NCBI GenBank assembly: GCA_016125455.1 | Contig: WGLS01000009.1 | Span: forward strand, 1-64,000 | Origin: Alphaproteobacteria bacterium | Lineage (GTDB): Bacteria; Pseudomonadota; Alphaproteobacteria; Caulobacterales; Parvularculaceae | Direction of reading: 5' to 3' | DNA length: 64,000 nucleotides | Shown here: positions 1-10,320 of the stretch, piece by piece | How the letters are laid out: each line of letters starts with the position of its first letter | Numbering within the stretch: position 1 is the stretch's first letter | Notes under the pieces: model-generated | The model's database searches: none | What the model was told of the DNA's origin: nothing | Seen by the model: the letters and a program-made list of their open reading frames with translations, nothing else | Translations under genes and position numbers: made by a program

Positions 1-210
1 GCCATGGCAGTGAAGTACGGATGGGCCCCACCGCCTCTCATCCATGGCGCGAGACAAAGGATAGGGCCGGCGGAAACCTGTTCGATAGATTTCCGCGAAA
101 CCGGCGCAGTTTTCGCCTAGTCTATTGTTTTGTATATGGAAATATCGACGCGTTTTGTTCGATAGATTTATTTTCAACGTGGTTAACGGGCGTTTATCCG
201 CATCGCCCGC
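1..210. other. Gene-free AT-richer stretch at the left edge with a 14-bp direct repeat
   Basis: No convincing gene. The stretch is more AT-rich than its surroundings between about 80 and 190. It carries two exact copies of TGTTCGATAGATTT, at 79-92 and 156-169, 77 bp apart. Such spaced direct repeats in an AT-rich stretch suit a promoter or operator region, probably for a gene starting outside the window on the left. This is inference; the neighbouring gene is not visible. Confidence 0.4.
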
Positions 211-318
211 GTCATCCTGACGACAGTCAGGATCCAGACCAACGCCGCCGCTTGCCGTTTGCTGGCAGCCTTTGCCTCCCGCCGCCGCCCATGGATCCCG
301 GATCAGGTCCGGGATGAC
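211..318. repeat. Palindromic intergenic repeat with GTCATCC/GGATGAC ends
   Basis: The unit begins with GTCATCC (211-217) and ends with its reverse complement GGATGAC (312-318). Each half holds its own hairpin: ATCCTGAC (214-221) with GTCAGGAT (226-233), and ATCCCGGA (295-302) with TCCGGGAT (308-315). This architecture is typical of dispersed palindromic or MITE-like repeats in alphaproteobacterial genomes. No other copy was recognised in this window. It lies just downstream of the small lipoprotein gene, so it could also act in transcript termination or stability. Confidence 0.6.
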
Positions 319-345
319 GGCGGCGGGCGCCGGATCAACGGGTCG

Positions 346-621
346 TCAGCGCCGCTGACGCGTCGGTTCCTCAGCGTCCGGCGGCCGGATGGTGCACGGA
401 TCACCCGGGTCGAGATCCGGATCGTCGCAGTCCGGGTAGGGAACATAATCTTCGTCGACCGCGTCGACGCCGGCGTCAATTGCCGCGCCGCCCGCCTTCA
501 CGGTCGTTTTCGCCGCCTTGCCGGCGACGGACGCGGCGCCGCCGACGACCTTGCCCGCGACGCAGGCCGAAAGGCTGACGGCAAGCATGGCGGCGAAGCC
601 GGCGGCCCTGACGCGGGCCAT
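346..621 (-). CDS. Small putative lipoprotein
   Basis: A 91-residue protein of unknown function, probably anchored in the membrane by lipidation. From the chosen ATG the N-terminus is a short basic start, a hydrophobic run and a lipobox-like LSAC with the Cys at about residue 20. After it come small-residue stretches rich in Gly, Ala, Val and Lys, and an acidic tail with three Asp/Cys/Pro-rich segments. The reading frame stays open further upstream, but only the start at 621 places the lipobox correctly. There is no clear ribosome-binding site. Palindromic repeats flank it on both sides, which fits an isolated accessory gene. Confidence 0.5.
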   Translation of the reverse strand: MARVRAAGFAAMLAVSLSACVAGKVVGGAASVAGKAAKTTVKAGGAAIDAGVDAVDEDYVPYPDCDDPDLDPGDPCTIRPPDAEEPTRQRR

Positions 622-1091
622 GATGACGGCGGCCCGCGACGCGGTCCGCCCGCAGGCGATGCGGCGAGGGCAGGTCGGCTCCAGAGCGACTGTCATAGCG
701 CGAAGCCTATCCCGCCGGGTCGGCCCGCGACAGCGGCCGGTTGGCGGGCAGAGGTTGCGGGCCCGCTCATCCTTCGAGACGAAGCGATGAGACGGGAATC
801 GATCGCCGCTTCATCCTGAGGAGCGAAGCGTCTCGAAGGACGAAGCGATGTTTCTCCTCAGGATGAAGACGAAGGCAATTCCCTTGTGGAGGGTCCGCGC
901 GCCCTTGTTGTGCGTCGATGCTTGCGACGTATGGCGGCTTGCGCTATTAGACCGAAACGTAGTTACGTCTGCGTGGCCGCTGCATTGCCGAAGGATCGTT
1001 GATCCAACGTGACGAGATCAACTCTTTGGCTGTCAACAAAGACCTCGTGATACGAGCAGCGCGTGTCCATTATGGTCGTTGTGAGACAGGC
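622..1091. other. Gene-poor gap with nested inverted repeats
   Basis: No supported gene. Bases 770-865 contain two interleaved inverted repeats: TCCTTCGAGACG (770-781) with CGTCTCGAAGGA (829-840), and CATCCTGAGGAG (812-823) with CTCCTCAGGATG (854-865). Sequences of this kind are widespread intergenic repeats in alphaproteobacteria. The rest is unremarkable until the AT-richer stretch that precedes the next gene. Confidence 0.5.
770..865. repeat. Interleaved inverted-repeat element
   Basis: Two 12-bp perfect inverted repeats overlap each other: arms at 770-781/829-840 and 812-823/854-865. The motifs AGCGAAGCG and CTGAGGAG recur inside. This looks like a REP/MITE-type element and not a terminator, as no T-run follows. 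Confidence 0.55.
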
Positions 1092-1826
1092 ATGTTTTCA
1101 ACTTATAGCCGTGCGAAAAGTGGAGCTAAGGCTCTCCACAGGAAGTTACGTTCACTCTCGATAGGCTTCCAGCTACACGAATGCCAACAGGCCGTCGCGC
1201 GTGGAGCCGGCTTCAGGGATTGGCATCACCTCCATTGCTATTTCAAAGACCACAAGAAGTTTGAGGCCCAAAGCGGTTTTGTTCAAAAGTTGTTGAGTAA
1301 TTTGCCACCTATAGCCCGAGAGCCGGCCCACTATATTTTCGAGCGAGAATCCTTTCAGTTTATTGAGCCTCGCGGCCCGTGGAACTCGGCACTCTCAGAT
1401 TCTGAATTTGAATTTGCCAGTTTCACTCTCCACTACAGATTCGCGGTAAGAGCATCGTTTAGTCGAAACTGTGCAATTATCATGCCCGGGTCTGGACCTG
1501 GCAGTAGAAATCGCGCAAATATTGTACATGATATATTGTCTTTATTCGATATGATGACTTTTGACGAAGACCCACCGATAATCGATCCGACTACATATGC
1601 ACTTAGGCACAGTGGGGATTTCGATCTCTATTTTCCAACTGACAGACGTCGAATTGATTTCGATCAGCAATTCCAGAAGCTTTCGGAAGCTGGGGTTCTA
1701 AAGTGGTCACCACACGCAGCCCCGAGAGGAACGATAGAATTGATTCCTGACCCAAGCTTTGACGTTGCTGCTCACGTGAGACTATTGCGCCAGAATACAT
1801 GGCGTCCAAACTTGGAAGGCGGCTGA
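1092..1826 (+). CDS. Hypothetical protein with Glyoxalase_8-like N-terminus, possibly transferred
   Basis: Function unknown; 244 residues from the ATG at 1092. A TTG-started frame reaches back to 999, but 1092 is the first ATG and is preceded by purine-rich sequence. Residues about 8-45 (AKALHRKLRSL, then QLHECQQAVARGAGF, RDWHHL) resemble the short helical module often seen before glyoxalase-superfamily or plasmid-encoded proteins, where the GFRDWxxL motif is typical. The remaining 200 residues match nothing I recognise. Base composition is clearly less GC-rich than all neighbouring genes and third positions are often A or T. With the repeats next to it, this suggests horizontal acquisition. 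Confidence 0.55.
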   Translation: MFSTYSRAKSGAKALHRKLRSLSIGFQLHECQQAVARGAGFRDWHHLHCYFKDHKKFEAQSGFVQKLLSNLPPIAREPAHYIFERESFQFIEPRGPWNSALSDSEFEFASFTLHYRFAVRASFSRNCAIIMPGSGPGSRNRANIVHDILSLFDMMTFDEDPPIIDPTTYALRHSGDFDLYFPTDRRRIDFDQQFQKLSEAGVLKWSPHAAPRGTIELIPDPSFDVAAHVRLLRQNTWRPNLEGG

Positions 1827-1918
1827 GGCATCTCAACGTGTCTAAGCAAGCTCAATCGGTAACGGAGCCGCCAACAATAGGCCTCGTGATCAATTCGGCT
1901 TGACTTACAGTTACTCAA

Positions 1919-4333
<2,415 letters not shown>

Positions 4334-4637
4334 GGGGGGAACATAGGCCGAACCGGTCGCGAGGGAAGGGCCCGGCGCGCTGGTGGCGCGATGGGGGCGA
4401 CGCGGCATTGCCATTTTCGGCCAGTGTTCAGCCTCTGGCGGTTGATCTTCCCGGTTTTCCCCAATCCTATGCCTGTGTGGGGCCTGCCAATGAGCGGCGC
4501 GCAGCGCAACGCGCGCCGCTCATTTGCGGGTATGTGGCGGGGATGGGAGAGGGTTTCCGGAACGAGATGCGTCGCCTGCGCCGCTCGCCCGGATGTCGCC
4601 TGCGTTCCGCCGAGCAATCAGGAACGGAGGGAACACT
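4334..4637. other. Divergent intergenic region between uvrB and the adhesin gene
   Basis: About 300 bases that should hold both promoters. The most striking element is the 14-bp perfect inverted repeat at 4489-4524, listed separately. A good ribosome-binding site, GGAGG at 4626-4630, ends the region in front of the adhesin. I saw no clear LexA-type box for uvrB. Confidence 0.5.
4489..4524. repeat. Long GC-rich hairpin upstream of the adhesin gene
   Basis: AATGAGCGGCGCGC (4489-4502) is the exact reverse complement of 4511-4524, with an 8-base spacer. The stem is very stable, but no T-run follows on either strand, so a classical terminator is unlikely. It lies about 110 bases before the adhesin start and could be a structured 5' leader or a protein-binding site. 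Confidence 0.6.
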
Positions 4638-6602
4638 ATGACCAACACAAAGAACTTGACGGCAAAAGCGACCATCCGCGTTCGGCGGCTGCTTGGCGGC
4701 GGTGGGGCAATGGCGATCGCAGCGGCGCAAGGCGTCGCGATCCTCGGCGCGCCGGCGGCGACTATCTTCGCGCCGACGCAAGCATTCGCGCAGGCTTGCC
4801 TTCTCGACCTCAACGCCAACGACGACGCCGATGCGGGCGACGGCGCCGAAGGCGCGGGAACATTCTCCGGAACGTCTGTCGCGTGCGGCCGCGATTCCTT
4901 CGCCGGTTCATTTCAGGACGTGGCGATTGGCAACGGCGCCCTGACGACGGACATTGGCGGCATAGCGATCGGCGGCGACGGCGTTGACCTCGATCTGTTC
5001 GGCGCAGTAGCCGACGGCGAGGAAGCGATCGCAATCGGCAATAATGCAATTGCGACGGGCGATTTCGCCCAGGCGATTGGCGGCAATGCGCTCGTCTCAG
5101 GCGATGGCGGCATCGCGTTCGGAGACTTCGCATCAAGTGACGGGACCGCCGCGCTGGCGATTGGTCCAGGGTCCACTGTCGTCGGCGGCGACTCCATCGG
5201 CATCGGCCGTTCGGCGGTCATCGACGCCAGCGGCGCCGTCGCCATCGGCCCGGACGCCGGCGTGAACGCAACGGCCGGCACCGCGGTCGGCGCCGGCGCG
5301 GCGGTGACGGGGTCGGACGGCGTCGCCGTCGGCGTGTTTGCGAGCGCTATCGAAAACGACTCCGTCGCGGTTGGCGGCAACTCCCTCGCGAGCGCGGAGG
5401 GCGCGACCGCGATTGGCGACGACGCGGTCGCAGAAGGGGTCGAGAGCTTCGCAGGCGCTGAAAACGCGCTTGCGTCAGGCGACAACGCGATCGCCATTGG
5501 TTCCGATGCGGACGATGACGCGAGCAATCTAGGCGCCCAGGCGCTCGGTGACAATTCGATCGCGATCGGCGCCGACTCCGAAGCGACGGTCAACGGGGCG
5601 ATCGCTCTCGGCGCGGAAGCGGCGGCGACGAATGTCGACGCGGTCGCCATTGGCCGCGGCGCGATCGCGTCGGGTTCGACGGCAGTGGGCGGCAACGCCA
5701 TGGCCACCGGCGCCAACTCGGCCGCGTTCGGCATGGACGCCGAGGCGAGCGGCGACAACTCGACGGCTCTAGGCGAAACGTCGGTCGCGCGGTTCGACAA
5801 CGCGACCGCCGTTGGTTACGGCGCGCTGCCGCAGGGAGCCGGCAGCGTTGCGCTCGGTTATCGTGCGACCACGGACGGCCCTGACGCCATTGCGATCGGC
5901 GAGTCGGCGGTCGCGGTCACCGAGGCGACGTCCGTCGGCGACGGCGCCTCGGCCGGCGGCCGGTCGGCGGTCGCCCTCGGCCGCAATGCCCAGGCCGATT
6001 TCGAAAACTCCGTCGCGCTCGGCGCCGGCGCGGCGACGACGCGGGACGACCAGATCGTTGTCGGGACGGCGACCAACACGGTGACGGCGCCCGGCGTGCC
6101 GTCGCTCGCGAGCCGGGCGGCGCAGTCCGGCCTGATCGAGATCGTGACGAGCGACGCAGACGGCAATCTCGCCACCGACGGTGGCGCAACGCTCGCCCAG
6201 ATAACGCAGAATGCGTCGGACATCTCCTTGCTTCAGGCCGCCAACGGCAGCGGCGACCGGTTTCTTGCGCTGGAGGATTCCGTCTCGTCGAACGCGACCG
6301 CCATCGACGCCTTCCGTAGCCAGATCGACCAGCTGAGCGCAGCGGTTGACGTCAACCGCGAACTGGCGCTGGAGGCGAATGACGGCGTCGCGGTGTCAAT
6401 GGCGATGGCGGGCGCGACATGGCTGCAGCAGAACGAGACCTTCGCCGTCAGCGCAAACTGGGGCAACTATGCCGGCTCCAACGGCATGGCGTTCAGCGCC
6501 GCGGCGCGGCTCAGCCGCAATGCGAGCTTCAACGCCGGCGTCGGCGTCGCGACCCGCACCGGCAAGGTCGGCGCGCGCGCTGGCGTGCGGCTCGGGTGGT
6601 GA
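4638..6602 (+). CDS. YadA-type trimeric autotransporter adhesin
   Basis: Surface adhesin secreted by the type V(c) route: a passenger of trimeric beta-roll head repeats is exported through its own C-terminal barrel. 654 residues from the ATG at 4638, which has GGAGG seven bases upstream. The N-terminus is a long signal peptide with a basic segment (IRVRRLL) and likely cleavage after PTQAFA near residue 51. Most of the protein is a run of degenerate 14-15-residue repeats of the form (S/A)xAIGxxAxAxGxx, the YadA-like head. About residues 520-580 form a neck and coiled-coil stalk. The last ~70 residues (from MAMAGATWLQ) fit the four-strand membrane anchor and end with a terminal Trp. It is a single gene with its own promoter region. 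Confidence 0.93.
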   Translation: MTNTKNLTAKATIRVRRLLGGGGAMAIAAAQGVAILGAPAATIFAPTQAFAQACLLDLNANDDADAGDGAEGAGTFSGTSVACGRDSFAGSFQDVAIGNGALTTDIGGIAIGGDGVDLDLFGAVADGEEAIAIGNNAIATGDFAQAIGGNALVSGDGGIAFGDFASSDGTAALAIGPGSTVVGGDSIGIGRSAVIDASGAVAIGPDAGVNATAGTAVGAGAAVTGSDGVAVGVFASAIENDSVAVGGNSLASAEGATAIGDDAVAEGVESFAGAENALASGDNAIAIGSDADDDASNLGAQALGDNSIAIGADSEATVNGAIALGAEAAATNVDAVAIGRGAIASGSTAVGGNAMATGANSAAFGMDAEASGDNSTALGETSVARFDNATAVGYGALPQGAGSVALGYRATTDGPDAIAIGESAVAVTEATSVGDGASAGGRSAVALGRNAQADFENSVALGAGAATTRDDQIVVGTATNTVTAPGVPSLASRAAQSGLIEIVTSDADGNLATDGGATLAQITQNASDISLLQAANGSGDRFLALEDSVSSNATAIDAFRSQIDQLSAAVDVNRELALEANDGVAVSMAMAGATWLQQNETFAVSANWGNYAGSNGMAFSAAARLSRNASFNAGVGVATRTGKVGARAGVRLGW

Positions 6603-6633
6603 CGGACACGATCGAAAAGGGAGGGGCCGCGCA

Positions 6634-6942
6634 ATGAGAGGTATACTGACGTTATTGCTCGCGATATTCTGGGCGGCGCTCGTCGTCATGGGGCTCTACG
6701 CCTTCCGGACGATTGAGCCATCCGGCGACGGGTTCACCCGCGGGCTGAATCGGCTCGCCGCTTTCTTCCAGTGGGAGCTTGGCGCGCTTCTTGTGGCGGC
6801 GGTCGCGTGGCGCGTCTCGCGCCAGTCGCCGCGCGCGCCGACGCGACTCATCGGGCGGGCGCCGATCATCCTGAGCGGCGGTTTTTTCCTCCTTGTCGTC
6901 GTTGTCTATGGCGGCGCGGTTGTGTGGTCGCGGCTGGGGTAG
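6634..6942 (+). CDS. Small inner-membrane protein, unknown function
   Basis: 102 residues starting at an ATG preceded by GGGAGGG (6620-6626). Three hydrophobic segments are visible: residues 3-24, about 47-62 and about 79-99, separated by basic loops. I recognise no family. It lies 31 bases downstream of the adhesin gene on the same strand and could be co-transcribed, but there is no functional evidence for a link. Confidence 0.6.
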   Translation: MRGILTLLLAIFWAALVVMGLYAFRTIEPSGDGFTRGLNRLAAFFQWELGALLVAAVAWRVSRQSPRAPTRLIGRAPIILSGGFFLLVVVVYGGAVVWSRLG

Positions 6943-7000
6943 GCGAAGGGCTACGCGACGAAAGCAACGCCTGGACAGGCGCGGGCCGTCCAGCCTCCGT

Positions 7001-7528
7001 TCAGCCCCGGTTCGCCGGGCCGCAGGCGTCGCCGGCCTGGCTCGCCAGGGCGGCGGCGATCCGGTCCGGCGTCGAGATGCGGCGGCGGATGAGGGCGACG
7101 CCCCGTTCGGACGGGCTCCGGACCGTCGTCGTCCCGGTTGGCGCCGCGTCGCCGGCCCGCACGATCGTCATCGACGCTCGGTCGGCGTCAAGCGTGTCGT
7201 CATTCTCTGTACGGAAATTATTCGTCGCGCCGTCATAGAATGAAATGGAGAAATAACCTTCCGTCGCGCCGGTTTCGATCGCGACGGGACCGTCGGCCAG
7301 GTCATAGGCGCAGATCGAGTAGAGCAGATCCGGCGAGGGTCGGACGATTGTCCGCGCGTCAGGCGACGGGGGCGGCGCGTGAACCATTCGGTTCCAGTCG
7401 CCAGCCCGCGCGGCCACGCCGCCCATGACGCGTCCCATTATGAAACCCGGCGTCGCGGCGATGGTCGCGATATGGCCAGCGATGGCGCTGGCGACGAACA
7501 GGGCGGCCGCGACAAGCAATCGTGTCAT
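7001..7528 (-). CDS. DUF1254 domain protein
   Basis: 175 residues. An N-terminal hydrophobic segment (residues 2-24) suggests a signal anchor. The core has the DUF1254 signature: IVRPSPDLLYSICAYDLADG, then a glycine-rich EGYFSISFYDGATNNF stretch. The biochemical role of this family is not established. Its ATG overlaps the stop of the upstream DUF1214 gene by four bases (7525-7528), so the two are translationally coupled. DUF1254 and DUF1214 are normally two domains of one protein or neighbouring genes, which supports both calls. Confidence 0.8.
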   Translation of the reverse strand: MTRLLVAAALFVASAIAGHIATIAATPGFIMGRVMGGVAARAGDWNRMVHAPPPSPDARTIVRPSPDLLYSICAYDLADGPVAIETGATEGYFSISFYDGATNNFRTENDDTLDADRASMTIVRAGDAAPTGTTTVRSPSERGVALIRRRISTPDRIAAALASQAGDACGPANRG

Positions 7529-8130
7529 GGCGTCGCCCGGCGGCAGGCCATCCGGCGGATGGCGGGGAATTCGGGCGGCGGCGAGGCGGTCAGTGCCGCA
7601 AGGTCGGGCCCGTATAGTCGCAGCGTCAGGTCAAACGCCTTCGCGCCGTTCGAGGAGATCCAGGGCGTTGCGTCGGCTGGCCGTTCGCCGCTGATGACGG
7701 CGCGCCAGCGGCCGCCGTCCGGCGCAATTTCCTCGGACTGGATCGACGCGGCGCCATCGTTATTGAGCGCAAGGAAATTTTCCTCGGCGTAGAGGGTCGT
7801 CGACCACCATTCGGCGGGCAATGCGCCGCCGGCAAGTTCGTAGTCGCAGGCCGGATCGAGGCGCGCGCCCGCGTCGTCCCGTGCGCGAACGAAGTAAACG
7901 GCTTCGCTGGCGTTCAGGGCGAACAGGCCGGCGCGCGCGATGCGGGCGCGTTCCAGCGGCCCCGCCGCTGCGGACCCCGTCGAAAGGTCCGCCATCCAGC
8001 CGTCAAGCAGGATGCGATTCTTGTCGTCGCCGGTCGCAAGGCGCCCGTCGATCCGCGCCAGGGCGAGGCCTGCGCCGACGACGGCGCCTGCCGCAAGCGC
8101 TGCGACGGCGATGAGGCGTTGTCCAGTCAT
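7525..8130 (-). CDS. DUF1214 domain protein
   Basis: 201 residues, first gene of a two-gene operon with the DUF1254 partner. It starts at an ATG with a strong site (AAGGAGGG) eight bases upstream. Residues 5-27 are hydrophobic and likely anchor the protein in the inner membrane. The C-terminal half carries the DUF1214 pattern: WWSTTLYAEENFLALNNDGA, then WISSNGAKAFDLTLRLYGP. Function is unknown. The pairing suggests the products form one periplasmic-facing complex. Confidence 0.8.
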   Translation of the reverse strand: MTGQRLIAVAALAAGAVVGAGLALARIDGRLATGDDKNRILLDGWMADLSTGSAAAGPLERARIARAGLFALNASEAVYFVRARDDAGARLDPACDYELAGGALPAEWWSTTLYAEENFLALNNDGAASIQSEEIAPDGGRWRAVISGERPADATPWISSNGAKAFDLTLRLYGPDLAALTASPPPEFPAIRRMACRRATP

Positions 8131-8371
8131 GCGAGCCGCCCTCCTTCGTCAGGTTAGCCGAAATGGCCATCCCTTCAAACGCTGGCGACGCAGGGCGAGG
8201 GCGGCATTGGCGACGCCGCTCCGTTCGTCCGACCGGAACAACGGGTCGTCGATGGCGGTATCGCTACAGATGTAGCAAGGCGCTACCCGGAAAGTCGCCG
8301 GCGAGCGCGGAAAGTTCAGCGTAGGGCCGCTCGGCGGGATCAGTAACCGCTCGATCGAGAAAGGATCTCCA

Positions 8372-8698
8372 ATGAAAAGAATCGCACTTCTCGCCTCGCT
8401 GGCCGGCGCCCTTGCGCTCGCGGCGGGCGGCGCATCCGCTGGCGAGCACGGCGACAAGGCAGCCAAGATGGAAGCGAAGTTCGCCAAGCTCGACGCCGAC
8501 AGCAACGGCTCCGTGAGCGAAGCGGAGTACATCGCCCACAAGCGCGCATGGCATGCGGAGAAAGGCAAGGAATTCACCGCCGACGCCGAAGCGAAGGCGA
8601 AAGAGCACTTCGCGAAGATGAGCGGCGGGGACGGATCGTTCACTCTCGCCGAGATGAAGGAAGCATATTCAAAAGACGGCAAGAAAAGCCGCGGCTAG
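8372..8698 (+). CDS. Secreted EF-hand protein
   Basis: A 108-residue exported protein with an N-terminal signal peptide (residues 1-23, cleavage near GGASAGE). One good EF-hand loop, DADSNGSVSEAE, lies at about residues 41-52. A second degenerate half-site (GGDGSFTLAE) is near the C-terminus, so it may bind one calcium ion tightly. AAAGGA precedes the start. A strong terminator follows, so it is monocistronic. Such short EF-hand proteins are common in alphaproteobacteria, with no assigned role. Confidence 0.8.
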   Translation: MKRIALLASLAGALALAAGGASAGEHGDKAAKMEAKFAKLDADSNGSVSEAEYIAHKRAWHAEKGKEFTADAEAKAKEHFAKMSGGDGSFTLAEMKEAYSKDGKKSRG

Positions 8699-8727
8699 AG
8701 CCTCGGGCGAAACGCGCCCGATCGGAA

Positions 8728-8759
8728 GGGAGCGGCCTTTGCGCCGCTCCCTCTTTTTC
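8728..8759 (+). terminator. Rho-independent terminator of the EF-hand gene
   Basis: GGGAGCGGC (8728-8736) pairs with GCCGCTCCC (8743-8751) across a six-base loop. It is followed by TCTTTTTC, 30 bases after the stop codon. Confidence 0.88.
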
Positions 8760-8800
8760 GCGTCCGGCGCGCATTCGGGGCCGGCGCGGCGCGCTCGCCT

Positions 8801-9541
8801 CTAGAAGACGGCGTTCACGAAGTTGATGGCGTTGTGGCCAAGAATCGGCAACAGCAGAGATCCCGTCCGTAGCCGGATCCAGCACAGCGCGAATCCGATG
8901 ATTCCTGTAATGACGATTGCGTCAGCCGCAACCGTCCATGCGCCGTTTGCATACTGAAGGCCGTGGCCCAGTCCGAAAAGCGCGGTCGAGGCCAGTGCGG
9001 CGACGCCGATCCGCGCCCCAAACAGGTTAAGTCCTTTCATCGGGGCCGCCAGCGCCAGCGTCGCCAGCAGCGTGCCGCGAAAGAACGGCTCTTCGTCAAG
9101 GCCTGGCATCGTCGCCTGATAGAGAAGGCGTTCGGGATCGCGCGCGGGCGGGTCGCCGGCGAGGAACGACAGACCCAGCATCGCCGCCGTGATGGTCGTT
9201 ATAAGGATGATCGATGGGCCGACCGAGCCCGGCGCCTGCCGAAAGGTGAAACCGGCGCGCGAGGGACCGACGTCGCGCGACGCGAGGCTGAGGGCGGCAA
9301 GGACGAGGATCGTCGCGCAAATGGAAGCGATCTTGCCGCCCCAGTTCCATCCGGCGTCGCCGAGCCATCCCGGCAGCGGGATGAAGTCGCCAAGATGCAG
9401 GATGCTGACGACATAGATCGCATGGATCGCAACCGACGCGGCGAGCCAGCCCCATCTCACCTTGCCGCGAAATAACGCCGCCAGCCCGAAAACGCCCAGA
9501 ACCGGCGCCCACCACGCGGCGAACGTGATTACTTCATCCAT
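8801..9541 (-). CDS. CPBP-family intramembrane metalloprotease
   Basis: An integral membrane protein of 246 residues with about seven hydrophobic helices, related to CAAX prenyl-endopeptidases and Abi proteins. The conserved motifs are present in order: DEEPFFRG (the EExxxR motif) near residue 150, FGLGHG near 190, and LGHNAINF at the C-terminus. Together these supply the glutamate, histidine and asparagine ligands of the catalytic site. GGGAGG stands just before the ATG. Its substrate is unknown. It is divergent from the DUF2975/HTH pair and shares an 83-base gap holding an inverted repeat. Confidence 0.87.
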   Translation of the reverse strand: MDEVITFAAWWAPVLGVFGLAALFRGKVRWGWLAASVAIHAIYVVSILHLGDFIPLPGWLGDAGWNWGGKIASICATILVLAALSLASRDVGPSRAGFTFRQAPGSVGPSIILITTITAAMLGLSFLAGDPPARDPERLLYQATMPGLDEEPFFRGTLLATLALAAPMKGLNLFGARIGVAALASTALFGLGHGLQYANGAWTVAADAIVITGIIGFALCWIRLRTGSLLLPILGHNAINFVNAVF

Positions 9542-9573
9542 TCTTGCCTCCCGCCGCCATCGGCTGATAAAAT

Positions 9574-9607
9574 CGACAGAAAATTATCAAGAAACGATAA
9601 TTTGTCG
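9574..9607. promoter_or_regulatory. Inverted repeat between divergent genes, candidate operator
   Basis: AAATTATC (9581-9588) and GATAATTT (9596-9603) form a perfect inverted repeat with a 7-base spacer. Outer arms CGAC (9574-9577) and GTCG (9604-9607) extend the symmetry with a small offset. It is the only AT-rich spot in the gap and sits before both divergent starts. The downstream HTH regulator is the obvious candidate to bind it, by inference. Confidence 0.5.
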
Positions 9608-9624
9608 ACCATCGGAGAAAGTCA

Positions 9625-10308
9625 ATGGATGATGACCCACGCGTCGCGCGGCTTCGCGGCGGCCGCGTTGGCGGCGAGCAAGGCGGCGTCGTCAGCGGCA
9701 AGCCGGCGCCGGCGAACCTGGCGCCGCCAGTTGCGGATAGCCTGTCGGGTGGGGCCGTCGGTGGAACGACCGGCGCCGAGGCGGCGGGCGTCGTTCGTAT
9801 CGCCAGCGTCGCGATGCTGTTCCTCCTGCCCGCCATGGCGCTCGTTGCGACGCTCGCGCCGGCCGCATACTGGCTCGCCGGCGTATACAGCATCGACGGC
9901 GGCCCGATCGGCGAGAATTTCGTCGAACTCGCCGACGGTCCGCCGCGCGAAGGTTATGGCTGGTTCGGCTGGCTGGTCGGCGCGCCGGCGACGCTTGCCT
10001 GGCTCATGGCGTTGTACAGGCTGCGGAAGGTTTTCGTGACGATCCGCAGGGACGCGTTCATCGACCGCGCGGCGGCGATCGACCTCCGGGCCTTTTCCGG
10101 GTTCGCCGCGCTGGCCGTGGCGCTCGACATTGCGACGAGCGGCGCGCGCCGCTGGGCCCTTGGCGAGCATGACGCCGCATTCCATACGCATATCAATGTG
10201 AATACGGAGCATTTCACGCTCGCGTTCCTCGCCGGCGTGCTCTACGTCGTCTCGCATGCGCTCGCCGAGGGCGATCGTTACCGCATCGAAACCGAGTCTT
10301 ACCTCTAG
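9625..10308 (+). CDS. DUF2975 family membrane protein
   Basis: 227 residues. The first ~55 are a Gly/Ala-rich, probably disordered cytoplasmic tail. Then come about four transmembrane segments (near 60-82, 111-129, 151-171 and 190-212) with a loop containing FVELADGPPREGYGWFGW. The layout and the HTH gene directly downstream are those of DUF2975 proteins, which are regularly encoded with a small Cro/C1-type regulator. The role is not established. GGAGAA precedes the start. Confidence 0.78.
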   Translation: MDDDPRVARLRGGRVGGEQGGVVSGKPAPANLAPPVADSLSGGAVGGTTGAEAAGVVRIASVAMLFLLPAMALVATLAPAAYWLAGVYSIDGGPIGENFVELADGPPREGYGWFGWLVGAPATLAWLMALYRLRKVFVTIRRDAFIDRAAAIDLRAFSGFAALAVALDIATSGARRWALGEHDAAFHTHINVNTEHFTLAFLAGVLYVVSHALAEGDRYRIETESYL

Positions 10309-10320
10309 GAGACGCTCGCC

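Noticed and set aside
21-317. 98-codon frame at the left edge
   Set aside because: It runs across a direct repeat and a palindromic element, with no coding character or ribosome-binding site.
4913-5800. Long open frame on the strand opposite the adhesin repeats
   Set aside because: It is a by-product of the repetitive GC-rich codons of the adhesin head and has no start signal or family motif.
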